From MFAQ01 sp964592455 (GTDB lineage Bacteria > Patescibacteriota > Microgenomatia > UBA1400 > MFAQ01), in NCBI GenBank assembly GCA_964592455.1, contig CAZQDQ010000031.1:1-10350 (forward strand): a DNA stretch of 10,350 bases, in the 5' to 3' direction. The position numbers and the translations under genes were made by a program. Numbering within the stretch: the first letter of the stretch is position 1; every line of letters begins with the position of its first letter. Below the pieces are notes generated by a model. That model was not told the origin of the DNA and ran no database searches. It worked only from the letters and a program-made list of their open reading frames with translations. Positions 1 through 6,903 of this stretch are shown piece after piece.

Positions 1-1137
1 AAAACACCCACGGAAGCGCTTAGCCTCCAGTTTTCTCATCGGGAAGATGATGGTCACGGGGGTGCCGGGCACAATTGAGCCACCGGCGGCTTCAAGGACG
101 TCGTTAGCCGCTGTGAAGATGCTGCCGATGGTACCCACGAACGGGTCGTAGGTGGTGATCAGCAAATAGCCAAGAGTTGGGGAAAAGTACACCTGATCCG
201 CGGTATGTACGATGGCTTCGTAGGCCAACATGATGCCGAGGATCGGCCAATTTCGGCTATTGGCGGCATGCTTCCATCCGGAAAGATCAGGATCCCACTT
301 GGGCCATTCGATGGGCGGGAAAGCGGCGACGCCGGCGTCGGCGTTTGCAGCCATGCGGGCGTAGCTAGTGATCTCGTACCAGTCCATGACTGGCAAGGTC
401 CAATAGCTTGTACCAGCTTGCTGACTGGTGGTTACATAGAGCACTTGCTGGCCGAGCGCAATTACACCAAGCAGTTCAGATTCGCTGGTGGGGGCTGACT
501 CGTACATATACACGGTTTCAACCGTGCTCGCCAGCTCACCGTAAGTGTTGAAACTAAAGCTGGGGGTGACATACGAGGTGTATGGTGTTACCGCCCCAGA
601 GTTAAAGCTTGCAAACGTAGGCAAGGGGGCCGAGGTGTAGGCTGCTCCCGGTGTCATTGTGAAGCTAATGTTGTTAGCTTCGAAATACGCCACCGCGCTA
701 ACGATAGCGTAAATGCCAACTCCGATAATTACTACGTAGGCAAGCACAGTGGTCTCAGCGGGAGCTGCGACCAGCATGGTAGCCGATACCAGAACTCCGG
801 AGCTTGGATCGCCAGCCCCACAACCGTATATTTTGGCTGGTTTGGAGACGCCAGTTTCGGTGAACGTGATGTTCACGTCTTGGGCTTCTTGCGAGACCTG
901 ACCACGAATGGCTGCCATCTGGCAGGCGATAAACTCCCTCATTTTTCCTTCTCCGGGAACTTCGGGGCGGAGGTATGTTGAGCCACCGGCATCATCGCCA
1001 GATGGTATTGGTTCCCCAGTGAAACTGTTTACAGTTTCATATTGAGGGGGCTCAACCGGTACGGTAGACCCACACGCTGAGAGAAGAAGGGCGGGGATAA
1101 CAAAACAGCAAAGGATTTTGAACTGAGTATTTTTCAC
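1..1137 (-). CDS. Unrecognised lipoprotein, N-terminal 379 residues (runs off left edge)
   Basis: The reverse strand is open from a GTG at 1137-1135 to base 1 without a stop, giving 379 residues and no C-terminus. The start is fixed by a clear Shine-Dalgarno AAAGGAG (1150-1144) six bases upstream. Residues 1-22 form a lipoprotein signal peptide: basic n-region (K2, K7), hydrophobic core to L19, then lipobox L-S-A-C with C22 as the lipidated cysteine. A low-complexity linker follows to about residue 65. A second hydrophobic stretch at about 130-152 could be a membrane helix or a buried strand. The remainder is rich in Thr, Ser, Tyr and Trp, as in exported proteins. C72 and C106 might form a disulfide. 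The gene is visibly GC-richer than mreB or mrdA and uses many GCC, ACC and GGC codons, which suggests a different history or expression level. I recognise no family. Coding status is well supported; function is unknown. Confidence 0.8.
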   Translation of the reverse strand, partial: MKNTQFKILCCFVIPALLLSACGSTVPVEPPQYETVNSFTGEPIPSGDDAGGSTYLRPEVPGEGKMREFIACQMAAIRGQVSQEAQDVNITFTETGVSKPAKIYGCGAGDPSSGVLVSATMLVAAPAETTVLAYVVIIGVGIYAIVSAVAYFEANNISFTMTPGAAYTSAPLPTFASFNSGAVTPYTSYVTPSFSFNTYGELASTVETVYMYESAPTSESELLGVIALGQQVLYVTTSQQAGTSYWTLPVMDWYEITSYARMAANADAGVAAFPPIEWPKWDPDLSGWKHAANSRNWPILGIMLAYEAIVHTADQVYFSPTLGYLLITTYDPFVGTIGSIFTAANDVLEAAGGSIVPGTPVTIIFPMRKLEAKRFRGCF

Positions 1138-1260
1138 TTGGGGCTCCTTTCTTGGGCCACTTCAGAAAAAAGGCTTGGTCCCATCGTTTGATGGGCGCTT
1201 GGCTTAAAACATTTTTTTAGGGTTCAGGGCACTTTGGGCGTGGATGTGCCTGAAGGTAAT
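1138..1260 (-). promoter_or_regulatory. Structured 5' leader of the lipoprotein gene
   Basis: The leader between the inferred start of transcription and the GTG can form two hairpins. The first (1254-1223) pairs TTCAGG and CAC with GTG and CCTGAA, leaving one bulged base and a 13-nt loop. The second (1195-1180) pairs CCCATC with GATGGG around an AAAC tetraloop. A run of Ts (1169-1164 on the reverse strand) follows the second hairpin about ten bases later, so it is not a standard terminator. A regulatory role is possible; I match it to no known riboswitch. Confidence 0.35.
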
Positions 1261-1266
1261 AGTCGG

Positions 1267-1295
1267 AGTATATCACAAATGTGTAGGTTTGTCAA
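1267..1295 (-). promoter_or_regulatory. Sigma70-type promoter of the lipoprotein gene
   Basis: On the reverse strand, a perfect -35 TTGACA (1295-1290) is followed after exactly 17 bases by a -10 TATACT (1272-1267). Transcription should start near 1260 and give a leader of about 120 nt before the GTG. The promoter is close to consensus, so high expression is expected. Confidence 0.75.
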
Positions 1296-1325
1296 ATGTT
1301 ATAGGGTTAATATTTCCTGTGGTTA

Positions 1326-2228
1326 TTAGTGAATCTGACTTTCTATATTGGAAATTTCAGCCGTTAATTTTCGATGTTCTTGTGGGTGACTATTTTGAAA
1401 GTCGTTTTGGCATCTAAGTGCTACTGCCTCTGGTGTTTCTGGTCTGTTTATTTTAGCGTTAGAAAGATTTGTGTAAAGGATTCTTTCTTGTCTTTTTCTT
1501 AATAGCTTCTTGTCAGATATGCGGTCAACAAAAAAAGGATCTAGGTCTTTAATGTGTTCTCTACGCTTTTGGCTTAGCCTTGATAGTTGAAATTGTTCTG
1601 GTGAAAAGTATTTCGAGCTTTGAATGAACCGTTGTATGTCGTCTAAACTTTTTATGCTATCCATCTTGTTTGCATCTAAGCCGAGAATACATATTCCTTC
1701 CCTTAAGTCTTTTGTTACTAATATATTGTTTAGTTTACCTAGCCTATCTATATATACGTAAAATAGTCCATCTTGAGAGTAAGAAAAGCCAAGGTTGCTA
1801 GCTAAAGTGCCAAGAAGAGCGGATAGTGGATATTTAGAATAGTAGACCTTTTTTGTTTCAAGATCAGTGGTATCTGTGGCGCGGATGAAGTCAACAGCTA
1901 TGTTTTTGCCATCACTCATTCTTAGAATAAAGTGATCAGTAGTGTCGTTTGGTATTCTGGTGTGAGTGATGATGCGCGTGCTAAGCGCATTTTCAACCTC
2001 TAAATTATCCTCAGTTTTTGGCCTAGGAGATGTAATAATGATGTCGATATCACCAAATTCTTCCTTATCAGATAGTGATTCTGTGACGGTCAGTGATGTG
2101 TTTGGAATTGCCTCTTCAATTATTTTTTTTAATTCAAGCCAATATTTTTTATGATCACCCTTTGAGATTTCACTGAGAACAATTGGGTTCTCTTTGAGTG
2201 AATGATGCGTTTCTAAAGTTGAGATCAT
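1326..2228 (-). CDS. Probable nucleotidyltransferase-fold protein (Pol beta superfamily)
   Basis: This is a 300-residue protein. Residues 51-66 read S-L-S-D-K then F-G-D-I-D-I-I-I, with D60 and D62 as a D-x-D pair on a hydrophobic strand. A third acidic residue, D113, lies in the strand N-I-A-V-D-F-I (109-115). This spacing fits the catalytic triad of polymerase-beta-type nucleotidyltransferases, though the usual Gly-Ser before the pair is replaced by S-x-S-D-K. Residues 120-200 are mixed, and 215-260 are basic and helical (Q-K-R-R-E-H, K-K-L-L-R-K-R), which could bind nucleic acid. The substrate cannot be told; an antitoxin/toxin-like or tRNA-modifying enzyme is conceivable. The start ATG has no Shine-Dalgarno, but a TAGAAT box lies five bases before it, so the message may be leaderless. 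It is divergent from mreB. The gene is lower in GC than the lipoprotein next to it. The fold assignment is an inference from motifs. Confidence 0.55.
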   Translation of the reverse strand: MISTLETHHSLKENPIVLSEISKGDHKKYWLELKKIIEEAIPNTSLTVTESLSDKEEFGDIDIIITSPRPKTEDNLEVENALSTRIITHTRIPNDTTDHFILRMSDGKNIAVDFIRATDTTDLETKKVYYSKYPLSALLGTLASNLGFSYSQDGLFYVYIDRLGKLNNILVTKDLREGICILGLDANKMDSIKSLDDIQRFIQSSKYFSPEQFQLSRLSQKRREHIKDLDPFFVDRISDKKLLRKRQERILYTNLSNAKINRPETPEAVALRCQNDFQNSHPQEHRKLTAEISNIESQIH

Positions 2229-2282
2229 GAGCTATTCTAGCTTATTTTTTGTTCATATTTGCATGTGTACATTTACTTCTGG

Positions 2283-2311
2283 TTGCTTTAAGAGAGCTTA
2301 GAAAGTATTAT
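2283..2311 (+). promoter_or_regulatory. Candidate promoter of mreB
   Basis: A -35-like TTGCTT (2283-2288) and a -10 TATTAT (2306-2311) are separated by 17 bases. The start of transcription would be near 2318, about 27 bases upstream of the mreB ATG. It matches the spacing of the stronger promoters in this window, but the -35 is weaker. Confidence 0.45.
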
Positions 2312-2344
2312 TTAGTGGCATTATGATGTTGAACTTAAATAACC

Positions 2345-3409
2345 ATGTTTGAGAAGCTTTGGCGCATGCTGACCTTGGATGTAGGAATAGACTTAGGTAC
2401 TGCCAATGTGGTGGTGCATGTTAAAGGTCGTGGGGTGGTTATCCGACAGCCTTCTGTTGTCGCTCGTCATATTAAGACAAAAGAAATTTTAGCGATGGGG
2501 GACGAGGCAAAAAAAATGTTGGGGAAGAATCCGGCTAATATTGAGGTGGTAAGACCCTTGCGTGACGGAGTGATTGCTGACTTTGATGCAGCTGAAGCTA
2601 TGCTTAAACACTATATTGTTGAGGTGCACGAGCTTTACAAAGGTTTGGGTTTTAAAATTTCACACCCTCGTGTGGCAATTGGGATTCCTAGTGGAGTGAC
2701 AGAAGTTGAGAGGAGAGCTGTACAAGAAGCGGCAATATCGGCTGGAGCGCGAGCCGCATTTCTTATCGAGGAGCCGATGGCGGCTGCGATTGGAGCTGGT
2801 TTGCCAGTCCAAAAAGCAGAGGGGCAGTTAATTTGTGATATTGGTGGGGGAACAAGTGAAATAGGAGTAATATCACTTGGAGGTTTGGTACTAAATAGAA
2901 GTTTGCGGGTAGCCGGTGACGAGCTAACCGAGGCAATCATAAATTTTGTAAGACTAAAGTACAATTTGCTTTTGGGAGAGAGTACTGCTGAGGAAGTAAA
3001 AATTGCAGTTGGTTCTGCATATCCACAAAAAAAAGAAAAGGATGGCACTGGCCTCCAGATTGTGGTTCGTGGCAGAAGTTTGGAAACTGGTTTGCCGCAG
3101 TCCCTGAAACTTAATAGCGAAGAAATAAGAGAGGCACTAATGCCGATTGTGAATCAGATTTTGCAGGAGATTGCTTTGATTATTGAAGAGACTCCGCCAG
3201 ACTTGGTGGCGGATATTTTAGAGAAAGGAATGGTGATGGCAGGAGGAGGATCGCTTATTCGAGGGATAGATAAACTAATTAGTGAACAAGTCGGGATGCC
3301 TGTTTGGGTGACAGAGAACCCTCTGGAAGCGGTAGTAAGAGGTTGTGCGAAAGTACTAGAGGATGATATTTTGCTTAATAAAGTTAAGGTGGTAGGAGGA
3401 GTGAGGTGA
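2345..3409 (+). CDS. mreB: Rod shape-determining protein MreB (bacterial actin)
   Basis: MreB forms ATP-dependent filaments under the membrane that steer lateral peptidoglycan synthesis. At 354 residues it is close to the usual 330-350. Actin-fold signatures are all present: phosphate-1 loop D-L-G-T-A-N (16-21), I-E-E-P-M-A-A-A-I-G (141-150) with the likely catalytic glutamate, phosphate-2 loop D-I-G-G-G-T (165-170), and adenosine motif M-A-G-G-G-S-L-I-R-G (298-307). The N-terminus (M-F-E-K-L-W-R-M-L) could act as the membrane-binding amphipathic helix seen in many MreBs. The start ATG has no clear Shine-Dalgarno; an in-frame ATG at residue 8 is the alternative. It ends in TGA. It is the first member of a shape cluster with mreC, mreD and a PBP2 gene, but the next gene, mreC, lies on the opposite strand and converges on it. 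Confidence 0.97.
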   Translation: MFEKLWRMLTLDVGIDLGTANVVVHVKGRGVVIRQPSVVARHIKTKEILAMGDEAKKMLGKNPANIEVVRPLRDGVIADFDAAEAMLKHYIVEVHELYKGLGFKISHPRVAIGIPSGVTEVERRAVQEAAISAGARAAFLIEEPMAAAIGAGLPVQKAEGQLICDIGGGTSEIGVISLGGLVLNRSLRVAGDELTEAIINFVRLKYNLLLGESTAEEVKIAVGSAYPQKKEKDGTGLQIVVRGRSLETGLPQSLKLNSEEIREALMPIVNQILQEIALIIEETPPDLVADILEKGMVMAGGGSLIRGIDKLISEQVGMPVWVTENPLEAVVRGCAKVLEDDILLNKVKVVGGVR

Positions 3410-3498
3410 GCCGGTTTATCGGTTCTTCAGTGGGTCAGCTGATGGATATATCGTTTATTTTGTAATCGGTTTAAAATATGTTTAACTGAATAACTGAG

Positions 3499-4263
3499 TT
3501 ATGGATTGAGGATGATGACGATGTTTTCGGGATTGTTACTGAATGAGTCGTAGAGGGTGATTTCACCTTTTTGGAGTGGGTCTTGGGGTGAAGTGGTAAT
3601 TTTAGAAACTTTACCAACAAGCAAGTTAGAAGGGATCGTATCTGTTGGGTTGGTTAGGACAAAGTCACCTAAAATTATTGGAGTTTGACTGGGAACATTT
3701 ACTATTTGAGGTATACCGTTGTGGTGTCGGAAGACTCCTTCTGGTCCTGAGGCAGTTTTTAAACTAACAGGAGGAAAGAGGTCATCTTCTAGAGAGATAA
3801 TGTGGATAATGTTTTGGTTGATTTCAGTAACTATGCCGAGCAAAATATTTCCGCTTACTACTGGCATACCGCTTTTTAACTTGTCTAACGGTTGAGTAGA
3901 AGTGGCAACGATTTTTCCTCTGCTTCCAGTAACTTTAATTGCTAAAACTTCCTGATAACTGTTTTTGAAATTGTTTTCAACCTGGAAATCCTTGAGAGAT
4001 TGTTTTAAAAGCTCGTTTTCTCTTACTAGGTGAGCGATAAAAACTTTCTGTTCCCTGTTTTGCTTGTTTATACTTGGGAGATTTTTTATGGTACTAATTT
4101 GTGATTGGTAGTAGTTTTTAAAACCAATAAGCGGAGAGGAAATTGGATGAAGAATGGTGTTGGTAAAAGCACTAAGAAAACTTCCAATCTTGAGATTGCT
4201 GGTTGTAAATAGTAGTATTGAGATCAAGAGAGGGGGAAGAAAACTTAACTTGCTGTTTATCAT
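3499..4263 (-). CDS. mreC: Rod shape-determining protein MreC
   Basis: MreC is a membrane-anchored periplasmic scaffold that links MreB and MreD to PBP2 and activates the transpeptidase. The start is the ATG at 4263 (254 residues); an in-frame TTG at 4278 would add five residues, but neither has a Shine-Dalgarno. One N-terminal membrane helix lies at about residues 7-22. A helical, charged stretch with coiled-coil character (about 55-95, ending R-E-N-E-L-L-K-Q-S-L) follows, then a beta-rich domain. The repeated pattern G-x-P-V-V-S-G-N-I-L-L-G-I-V-T-E-I and G-D-F-V-L-T-N near 155-225 is typical of the MreC double beta-barrel. Length is within the family range. Oddly, it is on the opposite strand from mreB, mreD and mrdA, convergent with mreB (89 bases between stop codons) and divergent from mreD. 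Its codons are A/C-rich, following the strand bias of the region rather than the pattern of its partners. Confidence 0.88.
   Translation of the reverse strand: MINSKLSFLPPLLISILLFTTSNLKIGSFLSAFTNTILHPISSPLIGFKNYYQSQISTIKNLPSINKQNREQKVFIAHLVRENELLKQSLKDFQVENNFKNSYQEVLAIKVTGSRGKIVATSTQPLDKLKSGMPVVSGNILLGIVTEINQNIIHIISLEDDLFPPVSLKTASGPEGVFRHHNGIPQIVNVPSQTPIILGDFVLTNPTDTIPSNLLVGKVSKITTSPQDPLQKGEITLYDSFSNNPENIVIILNP
4190..4218 (+). promoter_or_regulatory. Candidate promoter for mreD-mrdA, inside mreC
   Basis: TTGAGA (4190-4195) and TAGTAT (4213-4218) are 17 bases apart on the + strand, inside the 5' part of mreC. Transcription would begin near 4225, about 48 bases before the mreD ATG. Since only nine bases separate the mreC and mreD starts, any mreD promoter must lie inside mreC, which makes this candidate plausible. 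No experimental support. Confidence 0.35.
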
Positions 4264-4272
4264 AAAAAATGT

Positions 4273-4686
4273 ATGCAAACAAAGAATAACATAAAAAGCG
4301 TGGGCCTTTTCTTTTTGAGTTTGTTTGTTGGCGAGGCGGTGTTTGGTTTAGGTGTTTTTTGGCCATTATTGTTAGTTTTAAAAATGGGTGGTTGGGTTTA
4401 TTGGCTAGGGTTTTTGAGTGGATTGTTCCTTAGTGTTTTTTATGGTCAGGTTTTAGGTTTGATGAGTTTGTATATTATTGTTTTTTTGGTTGTTTGCCAA
4501 TTTTTGTTTAACACTGGTAAGGTAAAGCATTTTTGGATTGTGCTTGTTTCCTTGGTTGCTAATTTGTTTTTTGATTATTTGTTTGGTTTTGGTTTTGGTC
4601 TGGGGGAACAAGTGGTAGTTTTAGTTGTTTCTGGTCTTGTGGTAAAAGTAGCAGAGACCAACAATACAATTAGGGTTAATTTGTAA
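4273..4686 (+). CDS. mreD: MreD-like integral membrane protein
   Basis: MreD is the small multi-spanning membrane partner of MreC in the elongasome. This 137-residue protein (family usually about 160-170) is almost entirely hydrophobic, with four to five predicted helices at roughly 9-26, 27-48, 50-80, 86-103 and 110-126. Short basic loops separate them (for example G-K-V-K-H near 80-85). Sequence conservation is low in this family, so the call rests on membrane topology and on position between mreC and the PBP2 gene. The ATG at 4273 lies nine bases from the opposing mreC ATG. A GTG at codon 10 is an alternative start, and neither has a good ribosome binding site. Codons are extremely T- and G-rich. 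It ends three bases before the mrdA ATG, so the two are probably translated as a pair. Confidence 0.72.
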   Translation: MQTKNNIKSVGLFFLSLFVGEAVFGLGVFWPLLLVLKMGGWVYWLGFLSGLFLSVFYGQVLGLMSLYIIVFLVVCQFLFNTGKVKHFWIVLVSLVANLFFDYLFGFGFGLGEQVVVLVVSGLVVKVAETNNTIRVNL

Positions 4687-4689
4687 TTT

Positions 4690-6222
4690 ATGAGAAAAAA
4701 AACAGAGTTATTTTGGTTGCACTTTTCTTTAATTGTTTTTTTGGCGGTAGGTATTTCGAGGTTGATTTTTGTTAATGTGGTTATGGGTGATTACTATAGC
4801 AAACAAGCAAAGGGAAACACTGTCAGAAGTGAGAAAACAAGGCAAGTAAGAGGTATTATTTATGACAGAAACGGAAAACAACTAGCTGTAAACATAGAGC
4901 ACAAGGGGAAGAATGTTCGCTTTTATCCATTTGGGGAGGTGTCTGCTTCGGTTTTGGGGTATGTTGGCAAGATAGATGAAGAGACCCTAAAGAAATGCTT
5001 GCCACTTTGTGACGGGGAAACAGAAGTAGGAAAGATGGGTTTGGAGAGACAGTATCAGGACCGACTTAGCGGAGTCTCAGGTGAGATTTTGTTGGAGGAA
5101 AAAGCAACAGGTGAAACCAGGTCTCAGATAATAAAAGATGAAGGAAAGGAGGGGGAAAATATAAAAACTAATTTGGATATTGATTTACAAAAAATTTCTC
5201 ACATTGCCCTAAAAGAAAAGTTGAAGGAGACTGGTAGGAGTGGAGCGGTGGTGATAAGCAAGGTGAACGGTGAGGTGCTGACGTTGGTTAGCGTTCCTTC
5301 TTTTGATAACAATGTTTTTGTTGAAAATGGCAAACGGAGTGACTTTGGCGGCGACTATAAAGATATTAAGACGATAATTGAGGACGAGGAAAAAAAACCT
5401 CTGTTTAACAGAGCGGTTTCAGGGGAATTCGCGCCTGGTTCGGTGTACAAGATTATTCCTTCATTGGCTGCATTGGAAGAGGGAAAGATCACTGAAAAAA
5501 CGACAATATTAGATACAGGTGAGATTAAAATTGGCCAGTATCGATTTGGAAATTGGTATTTGGATAAGTATGGCAGAACGGAAGGAGAAGTAGATGTGAT
5601 AAAGGGTTTGTCTCGTAGCAATGATATTTTTTACTATCGAGTTGGTGAGATGCTGGGAGTTTCAAACCTAGTAAAGTGGTCTAAGGTTTTTGGACTGGGA
5701 GAAAAAACAGGTATTGACTTGCCAGGAGAAGCTAAGGGTTTGTTACCTACGCCGTATTGGAGAGAAAAAGTTTTGGGTGAGAGATGGTTTTTGGGAAATA
5801 CCTTTCATTTATCTATTGGCCAAGGGGACTTGATGGCGACTCCTTTGCAGATAAATACTATGACTGCTTTAGTGGTGAGCGCCAAAAAGTGTGTGCCTAA
5901 AGTTGTCGGTACTTCTGACTGCCAAAGTATAAATATAAAAGATGAAAATAGAAAAATAATTATTAAAGGAATGGAAAAAGCGTGTAGCCCAGAAGGAACG
6001 GCATTTCCATTGTTTAAGTATGCTGGCAAGGTGTATTGTAAAACTGGGACGGCTCAGAAAGGTGGGGAAGAGACCTTGCCAAATGCTTGGATAAGCGTAG
6101 TAATACCAAAAGGAAACTTTGTTGATGACTGGGTAGTAATGACGGTTTTAGTGGAAGAGGGGGGAGAGGGAAGTAGTGTGGCGGGAGCAGTGGCGGCAGA
6201 AATAGTGACAGAGCTAATTTGA
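4690..6222 (+). CDS. mrdA: Penicillin-binding protein 2, elongasome transpeptidase
   Basis: Class B PBP that cross-links peptidoglycan during cylinder elongation; 510 residues, somewhat shorter than the 600-plus of proteobacterial PBP2. One N-terminal membrane helix (about 9-31) anchors it outside the membrane. The dimerisation/linker domain includes R-G-I-I-Y-D-R-N-G (54-62) and G-L-E-R-Q-Y (117-122). The transpeptidase domain has the nucleophile motif S251-V-Y-K254, the second motif S310-N-D312 (as S-C-D in E. coli PBP2, within S-N-D-I-F-Y-Y) and K451-T-G-T-A. The block G-I-D-L-P-G-E (341-347) and G-Q-G-D-L-M-A-T-P-L-Q (377-387) are also typical. The start follows mreD by three bases with no separate ribosome binding site, suggesting translational coupling. 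No RodA glycosyltransferase gene is in the window. It ends in TGA. Called as PBP2 (mrdA) rather than the division enzyme PBP3 because of its mre neighbours. Confidence 0.93.
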   Translation: MRKKTELFWLHFSLIVFLAVGISRLIFVNVVMGDYYSKQAKGNTVRSEKTRQVRGIIYDRNGKQLAVNIEHKGKNVRFYPFGEVSASVLGYVGKIDEETLKKCLPLCDGETEVGKMGLERQYQDRLSGVSGEILLEEKATGETRSQIIKDEGKEGENIKTNLDIDLQKISHIALKEKLKETGRSGAVVISKVNGEVLTLVSVPSFDNNVFVENGKRSDFGGDYKDIKTIIEDEEKKPLFNRAVSGEFAPGSVYKIIPSLAALEEGKITEKTTILDTGEIKIGQYRFGNWYLDKYGRTEGEVDVIKGLSRSNDIFYYRVGEMLGVSNLVKWSKVFGLGEKTGIDLPGEAKGLLPTPYWREKVLGERWFLGNTFHLSIGQGDLMATPLQINTMTALVVSAKKCVPKVVGTSDCQSINIKDENRKIIIKGMEKACSPEGTAFPLFKYAGKVYCKTGTAQKGGEETLPNAWISVVIPKGNFVDDWVVMTVLVEEGGEGSSVAGAVAAEIVTELI

Positions 6223-6270
6223 GTAGTTTTGACTGTATAATATGAGATGTTAATGTGGTTTTAAAACTAC
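6223..6270 (+). promoter_or_regulatory. -10 box flanked by inverted half-sites (possible operator)
   Basis: A perfect TATAAT (6236-6241) lies just after mrdA, but no good -35 sits 16-18 bases upstream. Three copies of one half-site surround it: GTAGTTTT (6223-6230), GTGGTTTT (6255-6262) and the reverse AAAACTAC (6263-6270). The last two abut to make a 16-bp palindrome with one mismatch, covering the first transcribed bases. The two direct copies are 32 bases apart, about three helical turns. This looks like a regulator binding site on a promoter for the following gene. Inference only. Confidence 0.4.
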
Positions 6271-6276
6271 CTTGAA

Positions 6277-6300
6277 AAGGAGTGGAACATGTCCAGGTGA
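6277..6300 (+). other. Strong ribosome binding site and 3-codon ORF (ATG..TGA) in frame with the next gene
   Basis: A full Shine-Dalgarno AAGGAG (6277-6282) is six bases from an ATG (6289), the best initiation site of the + strand genes here. It reads Met-Ser-Arg and then TGA (6298-6300). The frame is the same as the gene ending at 6840. After the TGA the frame stays open and encodes a short basic segment leading into the membrane helix of that gene. So the original start was probably here, and the TGA is a nonsense mutation, a sequencing error, or a recoded/read-through stop. Confidence 0.6.
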
Positions 6301-6378
6301 GATTATGGTAGTAGTAAACTGGTCCAGGCAAGTAGAATTGTAAGTTCAAAAGGGGCTGCTTCGGTTGCAACTTCCTTT

Positions 6379-6840
6379 TTGATTTTTTTTGTTTTTTGGT
6401 GTGGGTTGGGAATTTTTGGTCTGTATTATCAGAGCAAACAGACTGATAAAAACTATCAAGAGATTTTTTTAGAATCGGGATATAAAGTTCCCAGAAGCTT
6501 GGATGAGGCGGTCTACTGGATGGTGATTGGTGAACGAGCTGTTTGGTCTAACGGGCCAGTGTTATTCACACACAGTCCAGGGGGTGATGTTCCCCGTGTA
6601 TACTCGACTGACTATGGCTGGTCTGTGGTTGCTCAGACGGTTTGTACCAGAGAAGCAGCAGGAGTTGTGGTTGAGTTTTATGTTGGAGGTGAGGTAGTAG
6701 AGACTCTGCCTATTCCAGTATCTTTTGACCAACATTCTTGGCAAGGTACGGCTGAGACGAAGTCGACAAAGTTTGAGGCGTACTGCAATCCCTATGCTGA
6801 TTCGGTTCACTTTACCATTCGTTTAAAGTATGAGTGGTAG
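6379..6840 (+). CDS. Small single-pass membrane protein of unknown function
   Basis: From the TTG at 6379 the frame gives 153 residues, but that start has no ribosome binding site. The frame is open from 6301, and with the ATG at 6289 the product would be 183 residues plus a TGA at codon 4. The upstream part (K-L-V-Q-A-S-R-I-V-S-S-K-G) is basic and precedes a hydrophobic helix (I-F-F-V-F-W-C-G-L-G-I-F-G-L-Y-Y), a classic inside-positive anchor. The rest is a soluble, probably extracytoplasmic domain of alternating polar and hydrophobic strands: E-A-V-Y-W-M-V-I, G-V-V-V-E-F-Y-V-G-G, H-F-T-I-R-L-K-Y. It has two cysteines (C90, C118) and looks like a beta-sandwich. I recognise no family. It lies 3' of mrdA with its own -10 region and ends at a terminator. 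Whether it is expressed depends on the TGA, so it may be a pseudogene. Confidence 0.6.
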   Translation: MIFFVFWCGLGIFGLYYQSKQTDKNYQEIFLESGYKVPRSLDEAVYWMVIGERAVWSNGPVLFTHSPGGDVPRVYSTDYGWSVVAQTVCTREAAGVVVEFYVGGEVVETLPIPVSFDQHSWQGTAETKSTKFEAYCNPYADSVHFTIRLKYEW

Positions 6841-6854
6841 GGTTTTTAAAAAAT

Positions 6855-6890
6855 AACACTTTCATAGTTTTTTACTTGGAAGTGTTTTTT
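6855..6890 (+). terminator. Rho-independent terminator after the small membrane protein gene
   Basis: AACACTTTC (6855-6863) pairs with GGAAGTGTT (6878-6886) over nine bases including one G-T, around a 14-nt loop. A T-run to 6890 follows. It lies 15 bases after the stop codon and ends the shape-cluster transcript. Confidence 0.8.
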
Positions 6891-6903
6891 ATTGCCCTAT
6901 AGC

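Noticed and set aside
205..498. 97-residue + strand ORF
   Set aside because: It is antisense to the lipoprotein frame, which is open for 379 codons with a signal peptide and a good ribosome binding site.
3410..3498. Convergent terminator between mreB and mreC
   Set aside because: Only a short hairpin (GAGCCG with CGGTTC, 3407-3424) is seen, with no T-run on either strand.
6289..6300. UGA read as glycine (genetic code 25)
   Set aside because: mreB and mrdA end in TGA, and topA, mreB and mrdA have no internal TGA, which would be common if it coded for glycine.
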